From an uncultured Paracoccaceae bacterium (GTDB taxonomy: Bacteria; Pseudomonadota; Alphaproteobacteria; Rhodobacterales; Rhodobacteraceae), in the NCBI GenBank assembly GCA_945952025.1, contig CAMFGW010000012.1, forward strand, positions 1 to 64,000: a stretch of 64,000 nt of DNA, given 5' to 3'. The position numbers and the translations under genes are program-made. Every line of letters begins with the position of its first letter. Within the stretch, counting starts at the first letter, position 1. Below the pieces are notes generated by a model. That model was not told where the DNA came from and ran no database searches. It saw only the letters and a list, made by a program, of their open reading frames with translations. This document shows, one piece after another, positions 19,128-29,644 of this stretch.

Positions 19128-19261
19128 TAAGTCGGGTCTGAACCTTAACCGCGGCGCGGCATCGGCAAAAGGGGCGAAAGACTGCGCAGGCCCCCTGTCG
19201 CGCGTGGTCGGTCCGTCCTATCCTGACGGGGACAGCGGCAAGCCGGACAAAGGAGAGGCCC

Positions 19262-19537
19262 GTGATCGGATTTCTGCGGCTCTTCCTGGTGGCGCTCGTC
19301 TTTCTGTCGCTGGCCTACCTGATCGTGCGCACCTATGCCCGGTCGGTCCACCGCGAGGAGCTCGAGCGCGAGTGGGACGAAAGCCGGTCCGGCCTGTCTG
19401 AGGCCGACCGCGACATCTTCATCAATGCGGGGATGCGGGTCTATCAGCAGGGAGCGGGCCGGCGGCTTCTGTGGCTGGTCTTCATCCTGCCGGCGGTTGC
19501 CTTTGCGGTCATCGTCTGGCTTGTGAACGCACAATAG
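19262..19537 (+). CDS. small membrane protein of unknown function
   Basis: ORF with two hydrophobic segments; RBS-like aggaga upstream. Confidence 0.65.
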   Translation: MIGFLRLFLVALVFLSLAYLIVRTYARSVHREELEREWDESRSGLSEADRDIFINAGMRVYQQGAGRRLLWLVFILPAVAFAVIVWLVNAQ

Positions 19538-19555
19538 GCCGAAAGGGGCGGTGCC

Positions 19556-20317
19556 ATGTCGACACTCATGTATTGGGGCCTGTTCCTGGGACTACTGGCG
19601 ATTTCCGTCGGAATCCTTCTGCTGCGCTATCCGGCGGGGTCGCGCGGGCGGCGGAACCTGCGCTGGGGCAGCTGGGGGCTGATCGCGCTGATCGTGGGGC
19701 TGTTCCTGCACTACACGCTGCCGCGCCATGCGGTGGTGCGGGTGGTGAACACCTACAACCGGGTGACGACGCTTGGCTGGGAAAACCGGATCTTCTACGC
19801 CTCGCCCGATACCGGGACGGCCGAACAGACCGACACGCGCGACATCCGCTTCATCGACGTGGCCTATCCCGACAATACTGTGATGGTCTTTCGGAACGAG
19901 GATACGGGCTGGGTCTGGCCGCCCTATTTCAAGTATGACAGCGCCACCCTGCAGGCGCGGGCGGCGAACTTCGCCCAGCAGACGGCGACGCCGCAATGGG
20001 TGTCCGTCACCTATTACGGCTGGCGCATCCCGATCCTGTCGACCTATCCGAACGCCGTGCGCATCCGAGAGGTGGCTGGGCCCGATGTCACGATCTTTCC
20101 CTGGGCCAACATCATCGTCCTGACACTTCTGGCGCTCGTCATCCTGTTCGTGCGGCGGATGTGGCTCCAGTTCCGGCAGCGCATGGTCGATCCCGTCGCG
20201 GTCGAGATCACGGACGCGCTCGACGGGATCGAAAGCCGCACGGACGAGCGGATGAAGTCCGCCCGCACCGACTGGGGCCGGTTCAAGGCCTGGCTGGGGC
20301 TGGGACAGAAGTCCTGA
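19556..20317 (+). CDS. DUF1523-like membrane protein
   Basis: Two N-terminal TM segments and one C-terminal TM; YNRVTTLGWENRIFYASPDTGTAEQTDTRDIRFIDVAY. Confidence 0.7.
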   Translation: MSTLMYWGLFLGLLAISVGILLLRYPAGSRGRRNLRWGSWGLIALIVGLFLHYTLPRHAVVRVVNTYNRVTTLGWENRIFYASPDTGTAEQTDTRDIRFIDVAYPDNTVMVFRNEDTGWVWPPYFKYDSATLQARAANFAQQTATPQWVSVTYYGWRIPILSTYPNAVRIREVAGPDVTIFPWANIIVLTLLALVILFVRRMWLQFRQRMVDPVAVEITDALDGIESRTDERMKSARTDWGRFKAWLGLGQKS

Positions 20318-20347
20318 GCCCCTAGCCTTGAGCCCTGACCCCTAGCC

Positions 20348-20644
20348 TCAGAAGTCGAAGAGGTTGCCCAGGAAGCTCTCGCGCTTCTTGAGGTAGGGGC
20401 GCTGGCGGGAATGGCCGTGCTCGTCCCTGCCGCCATGCCAGCCATCGTCACGGCGCTGGCCCCATGGCGGGGCGCTTTGGGGGGCGCTTTGCATCTGCGG
20501 CGCGGGCGCGACCCCTGCCCGTTCGATGATCTTGTCAAGCTCGCCCCGGTCCAGCCAGACGCCCCGGCATTTCGGGCAATAGTCGATCTCGACGCCGTTG
20601 CGGTCGGACATGACAAGGGTTTCGCCATCGGTCGGGCATTTCAT
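20348..20644 (-). CDS. zinc-ribbon (TFIIB-like zf-TFIIB) protein
   Basis: MKCPTDGETLVMSDRNGVEIDYCPKCRGVWLDRGELDKII. Confidence 0.88.
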   Translation of the reverse strand: MKCPTDGETLVMSDRNGVEIDYCPKCRGVWLDRGELDKIIERAGVAPAPQMQSAPQSAPPWGQRRDDGWHGGRDEHGHSRQRPYLKKRESFLGNLFDF

Positions 20645-20894
20645 CGGCTCGGCTCCTTTTGCGTTGGTGACTCTCAGATAGGAACGCGGCCGCCCGGATC
20701 AACTGCGGCAAATTTTCCTTGCCAAAAGTCCGCTCACGCGGCATTTCCTGTCCTCGAGCCGGGGCGATGGCGTCGCCCCAGGGGTGCACTGTCCGCGCCC
20801 CGCCGCTTGCAGGTCCGCCTGCCACCGTCCTGCACGCCGGGATCTTTCGGGGTCTCGACGCGCACCAGCGCAGACCCCCGACATGAGGTCTGTT

Positions 20895-22100
20895 ATGACG
20901 GAACGTCCGCAGCAATACCGGTTCCACCAGGGCGATCGGGTCCTGCCCTTCGCCGCATCGGAATATGAGGCCCGCCTGAAGGGCCTGCGCAAGATCATGG
21001 CCGACCTGGGCGTCGAGGCCGCGATCTTCACCTCGATGCACAATATCGCCTACTATTCGGGCTTCCTCTACTGCTCGTTCGGGCGGCCCTACGGGCTGGT
21101 GGTGACGCCCACGCAAAGCGTGACGATCAGCGCCGGGATCGACGCGGGCCAGCCCTGGCGGCGGTGCCACGGCGACAACATCACCTATACCGACTGGCAG
21201 CGCGACAATTATTGGCGGGCGATCCTGTCGGTGACCGGCCCGGGCAAGGTGATCGGGTTCGAGGGCGACCATCTGACGCTTCTGCAAAGCGGCAAGCTTG
21301 ACGCTTTCCTGGCGCCCAAGGCCCGCGTCGACATCGCGCCGGCGACCATGACGCAGCGGATGCACAAATCGAAGGCAGAGATCGCGCTGATCGTCCATGG
21401 CGCCAATGTCGCCGACGTGGGCGGCTACGCGATCCGCGAGGCGATCGCCGAAGGCGCGCGCGAGATCGACATCGCCATGGCCGGCCGGGACGCGATGGAG
21501 CTGGAAATCGCGCGGCGTTTTCCCGACGCCGAATATCGCGACACCTGGGTCTGGTTCCAGTCCGGGATCAACACCGACGGCGCCCACAATCCCGTCACCG
21601 CCCGCAAGCTGAAGCGCGGCGACATCCTGTCGCTGAACACTTTCCCGATGATCTCGGGCTATTACACCGCGCTTGAACGCACGCTCTTCGTCGGCGAGTG
21701 CGACCCGGCCTCTCGCCGGGTCTGGGACATCAACGTGGCGGCCCACGAATACGGGATGAGCCTCTTGAAGCCCGGCGCAAGCTGTTCGGAAGTTACCAAG
21801 AAGATCAACACCTTCTTCGAGGAACATCAGGTGCTGCAATACCGCACCTTCGGCTATGGCCATTCCTTCGGCGTCCTCAGCCACTACTACGGTCGCGAGG
21901 CGGGGCTGGAACTGCGCGAGGACATCGACACGGTACTTGAACCGGGCATGGTCATCTCGATGGAGCCGATGCTGACGATCCCCGAGGGTCAGCCCGGCGC
22001 GGGCGGCTACCGCGAGCATGACATCCTGGTCATCACCGAGGACGGGAACGAGGACATCACCAAATATCCCTACGGCCCCGGCTTCAACATCGTCGGCTGA
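20895..22100 (+). CDS. creatinase-like M24 family hydrolase
   Basis: FTSMHNIAYYSGFLYCSFGRPYGLVVT, TWVWFQSGINTDGAHNPVTARK, QYRTFGYGHSFGVLSHYYGREAGLELREDIDTVLEPGMV, GGYREHDILVITE: close to recalled Pseudomonas creatinase. An upstream ATG at 20883 is possible. Confidence 0.85.
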   Translation: MTERPQQYRFHQGDRVLPFAASEYEARLKGLRKIMADLGVEAAIFTSMHNIAYYSGFLYCSFGRPYGLVVTPTQSVTISAGIDAGQPWRRCHGDNITYTDWQRDNYWRAILSVTGPGKVIGFEGDHLTLLQSGKLDAFLAPKARVDIAPATMTQRMHKSKAEIALIVHGANVADVGGYAIREAIAEGAREIDIAMAGRDAMELEIARRFPDAEYRDTWVWFQSGINTDGAHNPVTARKLKRGDILSLNTFPMISGYYTALERTLFVGECDPASRRVWDINVAAHEYGMSLLKPGASCSEVTKKINTFFEEHQVLQYRTFGYGHSFGVLSHYYGREAGLELREDIDTVLEPGMVISMEPMLTIPEGQPGAGGYREHDILVITEDGNEDITKYPYGPGFNIVG

Positions 22101-22118
22101 TCGGGGTGCATTCAGCAT

Positions 22119-22145
22119 GGGGCCGGGCCATCGCCCGGCCCTTTG
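22119..22145 (+). terminator. putative intrinsic terminator
   Basis: Perfect 9 bp stem GGGCCGGGC-CATC-GCCCGGCCC followed by TTT. Confidence 0.6.
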
Positions 22146-22284
22146 CCATTTCGGACGCACTGCGGGGGAAATCCGGGGCCTGTCTTGCCGTCGGGGGTTG
22201 ACCCGGTCCACAATTCTGTCACTGACAGCCCTTGATTCCGCCCCGGCGGGACAGCCGAAACGCCATGAAAGAACGGTTTTTGCC

Positions 22285-23160
22285 ATGACCTTTCCGACTG
22301 CCTTCCGCCTGCCGGCGCTGCTTGCCGCCCTGGCGCTCGTTGCCGCCTGCTCCTCCCCGCCGAAGCAGGAGGTGCCTCCGCCGCGCCCGGTCGATCCCCG
22401 CTACAATGAAATGGTCGATGGCGGTGAAGTCATCGCCGCGGTCGATCCCGGCTACCTGACCGACCGGACCGCGATGACCAACGTGCCCTACATGGCCGCC
22501 GACGCGCCCGGTTCGATCGTCGTCGACCCCTATGCGCGCTTCCTTTACGTCGTCGAACCCGGCAACCGCGCCACCCGCTACGGCATCGCCGTCGGGCGCG
22601 AGGGCTACGGCTTCTCTGGCGATGCCAAGGTGCAGCAGAAGAAGGAATGGCCGCGCTGGACGCCGACCGCCAACATGATCAAGCGCGAGCCTGACGTCTA
22701 CGGCCCCTATGCCGCCGGCATGGTGGGCGGGATCGACAACCCGCTCGGCGCGCGCGCGCTCTACCTCTATCAGGGCGGCCGCGACACGCACTACCGCATC
22801 CACGGCACCAACAATGCCTCGACCATCGGGCGGGCGACCTCGGCCGGCTGCATCCGGCTTTACAACCAGGACGCCATCGACCTTTACAACCGCATCGACC
22901 TTGGCACCTACGTCCATGTCCGCACGCTGGCCGAAAGCCAGGTGATTGAGGGCGACCTGGTCGAGAATGCCGACGGGCTGATGCAGCCGGTGTCGGACTT
23001 CCCGCCCGAAGTGCAGGACCAGATCCGCGCCGGCCAGATCCCGTGGCCGAAGTTCAAGCCGGTCATCGGCGTGAACGCGACCGCGCCGGTGATGGTGCCG
23101 AACGCGGCTGGCGTGATCCCGCCGGTGCCGCAAAGCGTGCTGGACGGCACGAACTACTAA
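22285..23160 (+). CDS. L,D-transpeptidase (YkuD) lipoprotein
   Basis: LVAACSS lipobox; YRIHGTNNASTIGRATSAGCIRLYNQDAIDLYNR catalytic motif. Confidence 0.93.
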   Translation: MTFPTAFRLPALLAALALVAACSSPPKQEVPPPRPVDPRYNEMVDGGEVIAAVDPGYLTDRTAMTNVPYMAADAPGSIVVDPYARFLYVVEPGNRATRYGIAVGREGYGFSGDAKVQQKKEWPRWTPTANMIKREPDVYGPYAAGMVGGIDNPLGARALYLYQGGRDTHYRIHGTNNASTIGRATSAGCIRLYNQDAIDLYNRIDLGTYVHVRTLAESQVIEGDLVENADGLMQPVSDFPPEVQDQIRAGQIPWPKFKPVIGVNATAPVMVPNAAGVIPPVPQSVLDGTNY

Positions 23161-23178
23161 GCCGAGCGACAGACAGAA

Positions 23179-23212
23179 ATAGGCCCCGGAGCGAAAGCGC
23201 CGGGGCCTATTT
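23179..23212 (+). terminator. intrinsic terminator
   Basis: AATAGGCCCCGG-agcgaaagcg-CCGGGGCCTATTT hairpin just after the L,D-transpeptidase stop; nearly symmetric, so possibly bidirectional. Confidence 0.75.
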
Positions 23213-23218
23213 CATGGG

Positions 23219-23560
23219 TCAGGCCAGGATGACGTAATCCTTGCGCGTCGTCTCGATCACCTGCCAGCTGCCCTTGAAGCCCGGGCGCAGGATGAAGCTG
23301 TCGCCCGGCCCGATGGCCCATTCGCCGCCCTTGTCGTCACGGATGACCGACCGGCCGGACAGGATGCGGCAATACTCCCATTCGTCGTAGGAAATCCGCC
23401 AGTGGCCGGGCGTCGATTCCCAGATCCCCGCGTAGAGCGCACCGCGCTCCTCGAGCGGCCAGGTCCGGTGGACGGGATCGCCCGCGATCACGCGTTCGGG
23501 CGCGGGGCGGCCTTCCTCGGGAAGCGCGCCTGCGGGGGTCACGCGTTGAAAGAGGTCCAT
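23219..23560 (-). CDS. cupin domain protein
   Basis: WRISYDEWEYCRILSGRSVIRDDKGGEWAIGPGDSFILRPGFKGSWQV. Confidence 0.85.
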   Translation of the reverse strand: MDLFQRVTPAGALPEEGRPAPERVIAGDPVHRTWPLEERGALYAGIWESTPGHWRISYDEWEYCRILSGRSVIRDDKGGEWAIGPGDSFILRPGFKGSWQVIETTRKDYVILA

Positions 23561-23700
23561 GGTTTACTCCCTTGTTTTTTCCCGCTTAACTCGGCGCGAC
23601 GGGCGCGTCATCATTTTCTGGTGTTCATGCTGCATCGCAGCTAGTCTCCGCCCGATCTGTCCCAAGAATTGACCCCCGAATTGACCATGGGAGCCTGCCG

Positions 23701-24528
23701 ATGAGCGCGACCGCCCCAGACCGACGCATCTCACCCCCGGACATCCTGGCCCGCAAGGGGGCTGAGCCGCTGGTCATGCTGACGGCCTATACGACGCCGG
23801 TCGCGCGGCTGGTCGATCCGCATTGCGACATTGCGCTGGTCGGCGACAGCGTGGCGATGGTGCTGCATGGCCATCCGACGACCCTTCAGGCGACGCTGGA
23901 GATGATGACGCTCCACGGGCAGGCGGTGGCGCGGGGGCTTGCCCATGCGATGCTGGTCATCGACCTGCCCTTTTCGGCCTACGAAGAGGGGCGCGAGCAG
24001 GCCTTCCGCTCGGCCGCGGCACTGATGCGCGACACGGGCGCGGAGGCGGTGAAGCTTGAAGGCGGGCGCCACATGGCAGAGACGATCGAGTTCCTGACCC
24101 GGCGCGGCATCCCGGTCATGGGCCATGTCGGCCTGACGCCCCAGTCGGTCAACACCTTCGGCGGCTACCCTGTGCAGGGGCGCGGCAACGGATCGGGCCG
24201 GGTGCGCGACGATGCGGTGGCTGTGGCAGAGGCCGGGGCCTTTTCGGTCGTCCTGGAAAAGGTGCCCGCGACGCTCGCGACCGAGATCACGCGCGCCATC
24301 CCGATCCCGACCATCGGCATCGGCGCCTCGGCCGACTGCGACGGGCAGGTGCTGGTCGTCGATGACATGCTGGGTCTCTTCACGCCCTTCAAGCCCAAGT
24401 TCGTCAAGCGCTATGCCGATCTGGGGGTCGAGGCCGACCGCGCCATCGCCGCCTATGCCGCCGACGTGCGCGCGCGCCGCTTCCCGGCCGCCGAACATCT
24501 TTTCGCCGATACAGCCCCCCAGAAGTAG
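23701..24528 (+). CDS. panB: 3-methyl-2-oxobutanoate hydroxymethyltransferase
   Basis: [57 protein letters not shown]. Confidence 0.96.
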   Translation: MSATAPDRRISPPDILARKGAEPLVMLTAYTTPVARLVDPHCDIALVGDSVAMVLHGHPTTLQATLEMMTLHGQAVARGLAHAMLVIDLPFSAYEEGREQAFRSAAALMRDTGAEAVKLEGGRHMAETIEFLTRRGIPVMGHVGLTPQSVNTFGGYPVQGRGNGSGRVRDDAVAVAEAGAFSVVLEKVPATLATEITRAIPIPTIGIGASADCDGQVLVVDDMLGLFTPFKPKFVKRYADLGVEADRAIAAYAADVRARRFPAAEHLFADTAPQK

Positions 24529-24536
24529 GACCAGAA

Positions 24537-25373
24537 ATGCGCACCTTCCGCGACCTGTCCCAGCTGCGCGCGCGCGTCCGCGACTGGAAAGAGGCGGGCC
24601 AGAGCGTCGGCGTGGTGCCGACGATGGGCGCGCTTCATGCCGGCCACCTGTCGCTGGTGCAGGCGGCGCGGGCGGCATCGGACCGGGTGATCGTGACGCT
24701 GTTCGTGAACCCCAAGCAGTTCGACAAGCCCGAGGACCTGGCGAAATACCCCCGGACCGAAGAGGCGGACGCGAAGCTACTGCAGCCCATGGGAGTCGAT
24801 GTCCTTTTCACGCCCGATCCGGCCGCGATCTATCCGCCGGGCTTTGCCACCCGCGTCACCGTCGCGGGCCTGCCCGATGTCCTTTGCGGCGCGCACCGGC
24901 CGGGGCATTTCGACGGGGTGGCGACGGTCGTGACCAAGCTTCTTCTGATGACCGGCGCCGATGCGGCGTTTTTCGGCGAGAAGGACTGGCAGCAGTTGCA
25001 GATCATCCGGCGGCTGGTCCTTGACCTGAACATTCCCTGCCGAGTGGTGCCCTGCACGACAGTGCGAGAGCCCGACGGGCTGGCGCTTTCGTCGCGGAAT
25101 GCGCGGCTTAGTCCCGGCGACCGTCTGGCCGCGCCTACGCTTCACCGCGAGATGGCGAAGGCTGCGGCGGCGATGGCCGGCGGCATGGCGTCCGACAAGG
25201 CCCTGTCGGCCGCGCGCGCCGCGATCCTCAGGGCGGGTTTTTCCGAGATCGACTATCTGGAGGTCCGGGCCGGCGACACGCTCGCGCCGCTTGAAGGCCC
25301 GGCGCCCGGCGCGCACCTCTTCGCCGCCGCCTGGATCGGCGGCGTGCGATTGATCGACAATATCGGGCTCTGA
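24537..25373 (+). CDS. panC: pantothenate synthetase
   Basis: [46 protein letters not shown]. Confidence 0.96.
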   Translation: MRTFRDLSQLRARVRDWKEAGQSVGVVPTMGALHAGHLSLVQAARAASDRVIVTLFVNPKQFDKPEDLAKYPRTEEADAKLLQPMGVDVLFTPDPAAIYPPGFATRVTVAGLPDVLCGAHRPGHFDGVATVVTKLLLMTGADAAFFGEKDWQQLQIIRRLVLDLNIPCRVVPCTTVREPDGLALSSRNARLSPGDRLAAPTLHREMAKAAAAMAGGMASDKALSAARAAILRAGFSEIDYLEVRAGDTLAPLEGPAPGAHLFAAAWIGGVRLIDNIGL

Positions 25374-25377
25374 GCCT

Positions 25378-26079
25378 TCAGACCGAGCGGGTGATGCCGC
25401 CGTCGACCTTCAGGTTCTGCCCGGTGATGTAGGCCGCCCCGTCCGAGGCCAGGAAGGACACGGTGGCCGCGATTTCCTCTGAATGGCCGTAGCGGCCCAT
25501 CGGGATGCGGGCGCGGAACTCGGCCTTTTCCGGCAGGCTGTCGATGAAGCCCGGCAGGACGTTGTTGATGCGGATACCCTGGGGCGCATACTGGTCGGCG
25601 TAAAGCTTGGTGAAGGCCGCGAGCCCCGCCCGCGCGACGCCAGAGGTGGGGAAGGCCGGGTCGGGCTCGAAGGTGGCGAAGGTCGTGATGTTGATGATCG
25701 CGCCGCCGGTGCCCTGACGCTCCATGATCGGCGTGACTAGGCGGATGGGGCGCACCGCCGACAGGAAATAGATGTCGATCCCCTGGTGCCAGCCCTCGTC
25801 GGTGATGTCGAGAAGCGGCGCGCGGGGGCCATGGCCGGCCGAATTGACCAGCACGTCCACGCGGCCGAAACGGGCCATCGTCGCATCGACCAGCCGCTTC
25901 ACATCGTCATTCGACTGGTTCGAGCCGGTGACGCCGACGCCGCCCAGCTCCTTCGCCAGCGCCTCGCCCTTGCCGGACGAGGACAGGATGGCGACGCCGT
26001 AGCCGTCTGCGGCGAGCCGCCGTGCCGCTGCCGCCCCCATGCCGCTGCCGCCTGCCGTGATGATCGCGGCCTTCTGCAT
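25378..26079 (-). CDS. SDR family oxidoreductase
   Basis: MQKAAIITAGGSGMGAAAARRLA; NSAGHGPRAP; Rossmann SDR end GQNLKVDGG. Confidence 0.88.
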   Translation of the reverse strand: MQKAAIITAGGSGMGAAAARRLAADGYGVAILSSSGKGEALAKELGGVGVTGSNQSNDDVKRLVDATMARFGRVDVLVNSAGHGPRAPLLDITDEGWHQGIDIYFLSAVRPIRLVTPIMERQGTGGAIINITTFATFEPDPAFPTSGVARAGLAAFTKLYADQYAPQGIRINNVLPGFIDSLPEKAEFRARIPMGRYGHSEEIAATVSFLASDGAAYITGQNLKVDGGITRSV

Positions 26080-26181
26080 CTTTCTTCCTCCATTGCTGGC
26101 GGGGCTTTGCCTTGCAGCCCCCTCATGACAAGGTTGAACCACGGGCGCGGCGCAGGGGCAACGGGCGCTTTCGGGGGGCAC

Positions 26182-27177
26182 ATGATGCGGGCGGGGACGC
26201 GGAACCTGATCACCGATGTGCCGGGCCTTCTGGTCGGCCAGGCCGGGGATGCGCGGCTGAAGTCGGGCGTCACTGTCCTGACCGGGGCGCGGCCCTTCGT
26301 CGCCGCCCTGTCGGTCATGGGCGGCGCGCCGGCGAGCCACGAGACGGACCTTCTGGCGTCCGGCCGGCTTGTCGAAGAGGTCGACGCGCTGGTCCTGTCG
26401 GGCGGATCGGCCTTTGGCCTTGCCGCGACGCAGGGCGTGACGGAGGGGCTTCTGGCCCGGGGGCGCGGCTATCCGGTCGGGCCGGTCCGTGTGCCGATCG
26501 TGCCGGGGGCGGCGGTCTTTGACCTTCTGAACGGCGGCGACAAGGGCTGGGCGGCCAACCCCTATCCGGCGCTTGGCCGCGCGGCGTTTGATGCGGCGGG
26601 CGGGGCCTTCACACTCGGCACCGAAGGGGGCGGAACGGGTGCCTTGACGCGGGGGGTGAAGGGCGGCGTCGGGTCCGCCTCGGCGGTGTTGGCGCGCGGC
26701 TTCACCGTGGGGGCGCTCGCCGTCGTCAATGCGATGGGCAGCGCGGTCGCCGGGGCCGATGGCCAGTTCTGGGCGGCACCGTGGGAATTCGGGGCAGAGT
26801 TCGGCGGCCTTGGCCCCGCGCCACACGCCGACCCCGGCGCCGAGCCGCCGCCCACCAAGGCGCCCGGCGAGGCGACGACCATTGCCATCGTCGCAACCGA
26901 TGCGGCCCTGACCCGCGCGCAGGCCCAAAGGTTTGCCATCGCGGCGCAGGACGGGCTTGGGCGCGCGCTGGTTCCGGCGCACACGCTTCTGGACGGGGAT
27001 CTGGTCTTTGCCGCCGCGACCGGAGCGCGGCCGCTGACCGACCGTGCGGCGGACGAGTTCGCGCTTGGCCATGCCGCCGCCGCAACGCTCGCCCGCGCCA
27101 TCGCCCGGGCGGTCTACCTGGCAAGGGCAGAGCCGGGCGACCTGTTTCCGACCTGGTCCCAGCGCTTCGACCGCTGA
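26182..27177 (+). CDS. P1 family (DmpA-like) peptidase
   Basis: NLITDVPGLLVGQAGD, VLSGGSAFGLAATQGV, GALAVVNAMGS. Confidence 0.87.
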   Translation: MMRAGTRNLITDVPGLLVGQAGDARLKSGVTVLTGARPFVAALSVMGGAPASHETDLLASGRLVEEVDALVLSGGSAFGLAATQGVTEGLLARGRGYPVGPVRVPIVPGAAVFDLLNGGDKGWAANPYPALGRAAFDAAGGAFTLGTEGGGTGALTRGVKGGVGSASAVLARGFTVGALAVVNAMGSAVAGADGQFWAAPWEFGAEFGGLGPAPHADPGAEPPPTKAPGEATTIAIVATDAALTRAQAQRFAIAAQDGLGRALVPAHTLLDGDLVFAAATGARPLTDRAADEFALGHAAAATLARAIARAVYLARAEPGDLFPTWSQRFDR

Positions 27178-27260
27178 CCTGTCCCCCTGCCCGTCCCCCC
27201 CTTGTCCGACCTTGCCCTTTGTGCGACCCCTTGGCCCTGTCCGACCGCACGGAGGCGCCC

Positions 27261-28322
27261 ATGATCCCGGTATTCGACGGCCACAACGACTTTCTGCTCC
27301 GGCTCCTGACCAGCCCCGGCGAGCGCGAGGCGATCTGGTCGGGTGCTGCGGGCGGCGGGCACCTTGACCTGCCGCGCATGAAGGCGGGCGGTTTTGCCGG
27401 CGGGTTCTTTGCAGTCTACATCCCCTCACCCTCGCCCGCCGCGCCGGACACGGCCGACATCCCCGATGCGCGGATGGACGTGCCGCCCTATGACCTGCCC
27501 CTGCCGGCGCCCCTGACCCTGGCCGAAGCTCAACCCGTGGCCATGGCCGAGGCCGCGCATCTTTTCGCGCTGGAGCGCACCGGAACGCTGTCGATCTGCC
27601 GGTCGGTCGCCGACATCCGCGCGGCGATGGCCGCCGGCCGGATCGCGGCCATCTTCCACATGGAAGGAGCCGAGGCGATCGACCCCGACCTCGAGGCGCT
27701 GCCCGTCTGGCATGCGGCCGGCCTGCGGTCTGTCGGGCCGGTCTGGTCGCGGCCCACGGCCTTCGGCCATGGCGTGCCCTTCCGCTATCCGGGCGTGCCC
27801 GACACCGGGCCGGGGCTGACCGACGCGGGCAAGAGGTTCGTCGCCGAATGCAACCGGCTGAAGATCATGATCGACCTCAGCCACCTGAACGAGGCCGGCT
27901 TCAACGATGTGGCGCGCCTGTCGGATGCGCCCCTGGTCGCGACCCATTCGAACGCCCATGCCGTCACGCCCACGACGCGCAACCTGACCGACCGGCAGCT
28001 GGCGATGATCCGCGAAACGGGCGGCATGGTCGGCCTGAACTTCGCAACCGTGTTCCTGGACCCCGGCGGCCGGCGGTCGCCCTTCAAGGGCTGGGACCCG
28101 GTCCTGCGCCACATGGACCACCTGATCGGCGCCCTGGGCGAGGATCACGTCGGCCTCGGCTCGGACTTCGACGGGGCCGAGATGCCGGCCGATCTGGGCG
28201 ACGTGGCGGGCCTGCCCCGACTTCTGGATGCGCTGGCGGCGCATGGCTATGGCGATGCGCTTTTGCGCAAGATCGCGCATGAGAACTGGCTGGGCGTCCT
28301 GACCCGGACCTGGGGCGGCTGA
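27261..28322 (+). CDS. membrane dipeptidase (M19 family)
   Basis: FDGHNDFLLRL, FHMEGAEAI, IDLSHLNEAGFNDV, LGSDFDGAEMP. Confidence 0.93.
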   Translation: MIPVFDGHNDFLLRLLTSPGEREAIWSGAAGGGHLDLPRMKAGGFAGGFFAVYIPSPSPAAPDTADIPDARMDVPPYDLPLPAPLTLAEAQPVAMAEAAHLFALERTGTLSICRSVADIRAAMAAGRIAAIFHMEGAEAIDPDLEALPVWHAAGLRSVGPVWSRPTAFGHGVPFRYPGVPDTGPGLTDAGKRFVAECNRLKIMIDLSHLNEAGFNDVARLSDAPLVATHSNAHAVTPTTRNLTDRQLAMIRETGGMVGLNFATVFLDPGGRRSPFKGWDPVLRHMDHLIGALGEDHVGLGSDFDGAEMPADLGDVAGLPRLLDALAAHGYGDALLRKIAHENWLGVLTRTWGG

Positions 28323-28327
28323 CACCC

Positions 28328-29551
28328 ATGGCCGCTCCCCTGATCGACAACCGGGCGGCGCGGCGGCTTTTCCTTCATGCGCACGGGCTGGGCGAACAGC
28401 CCGTGGGGCCGGCCAAGGGCGCGGACCTGCTGGCGCTGATCCGGCGGCTCGGCTTCGTGCAGGTCGACAGCATCAACACGGTCGAGCGCGCGCACCATAT
28501 GATCCTCTGGTCGCGGCTGAACCGCTACCGGCCGGAAAACCTGCGCCCGCTTCTGGAGCGCGACCGCACGCTTTTCGAACATTGGACGCATGACGCGTCG
28601 CTGATTCCGACCGAGTTCCTGCCCTACTGGCAGCACCGCTTCGCCCGCGACCTGGTGCGGCTGCCTGAACGCTGGGCAAGCTGGCAGGGGACCGAGTTTC
28701 AGGACCGGGCCGGGGACGTGCTGGCGCATCTGCGCGACAACGGGGCCTGCGGATCGGGCGACGTGGGCGAGGCCGAGCCGCGCAGTTCTGGCGGCTGGTG
28801 GGACTGGCATCCGTCGAAGGCCGCGCTCGAATACCTCTGGCGCGGGGGCCGGATCGCGGTGGCGCGGCGCGAGGGGTTCGCCAAGATCTACGACCTGGCC
28901 GAACGGGTCTATCCGCCCTGCGACGATCCGGGGACCGAGGCGACGATCGACTGGGCCTGCCATCAGGCGCTCGACCGGCTGACCTTCGCCACTTCGGGCG
29001 AGCTTGCCGCCTTCTGGGGCAAGGTCACCCCGGACGAGGCCAAGGCCTGGTGCGCGGCCGCCCTGGCCCGGGGGCTGATCGAGGAGGTCACGCTCACCTC
29101 TGCCGACGGCAGCCCCCGCCGCGCCTTCGCCCGCCCCGGCCTGCCAGAGCGCGCCGCAGCCCTGGCCCCCGCAGCAGACCGGCTGCGGCTCCTGTCGCCC
29201 TTCGACCCCCTGCTCCGCGACCGCAACCGCGCCGCGCGGCTTTTCGACTTCCATTACCGGATCGAGGTCTTCGTCCCCGCCCCCCGCCGGCTTTACGGCT
29301 ACTATGTCTTTCCGCTGATCGAGGGCGAGCGGATGGTCGGGCGGATCGACCTGAAGGCCCGGCGCGAGGCGGGCGAACTCGCCGTGACGGCGCTCTGGCC
29401 AGAGGCCGGCGTGCGCTTCGGCGCGGGGCGGCTTCAGCGGCTGGAGGCAGAGCTTGACCGGCTGGCGCGCTTCACCGGCTGCCCGGCCGTGACCTATGCC
29501 GATGGCTGGCTGCGCGAGCCGGTCCCGGCGGGCGCCGCTGCCATTGGCTGA
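28328..29551 (+). CDS. winged-helix YcaQ-like (crosslink repair DNA glycosylase family) protein
   Basis: RLGFVQVDSINTVERAHHMILWSRL...LFEHWTHDASLIP...LLSPFDPLLRDRNRAARLFDFHYRIEVFVP. Confidence 0.85.
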   Translation: MAAPLIDNRAARRLFLHAHGLGEQPVGPAKGADLLALIRRLGFVQVDSINTVERAHHMILWSRLNRYRPENLRPLLERDRTLFEHWTHDASLIPTEFLPYWQHRFARDLVRLPERWASWQGTEFQDRAGDVLAHLRDNGACGSGDVGEAEPRSSGGWWDWHPSKAALEYLWRGGRIAVARREGFAKIYDLAERVYPPCDDPGTEATIDWACHQALDRLTFATSGELAAFWGKVTPDEAKAWCAAALARGLIEEVTLTSADGSPRRAFARPGLPERAAALAPAADRLRLLSPFDPLLRDRNRAARLFDFHYRIEVFVPAPRRLYGYYVFPLIEGERMVGRIDLKARREAGELAVTALWPEAGVRFGAGRLQRLEAELDRLARFTGCPAVTYADGWLREPVPAGAAAIG

Positions 29552-29644
29552 TTACGACGCTGGCGGGGCGCATTCCGTCGCCGCCGGACGAGCCATTCCA
29601 CCACCCCTTGGCCAACTCTCATGGAAAGGCGAGGCGCGCGCGGC

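Noticed and set aside
20895-22100. DMSP lyase DddP (an M24-fold enzyme common in Rhodobacteraceae)
   Set aside because: Motifs (FLYCSFGRPY, FQSGINTDGAHNPVT, YGHSFGVLSHYYGREAGLELREDIDTVLEPGM) match creatinase far better than recalled DddP sequence.
20535-22286. 583 aa minus-strand ORF overlapping the creatinase-like gene
   Set aside because: Antisense artefact of GC-rich codon bias; only its 3' portion overlaps the real zinc-ribbon gene, in a different frame.
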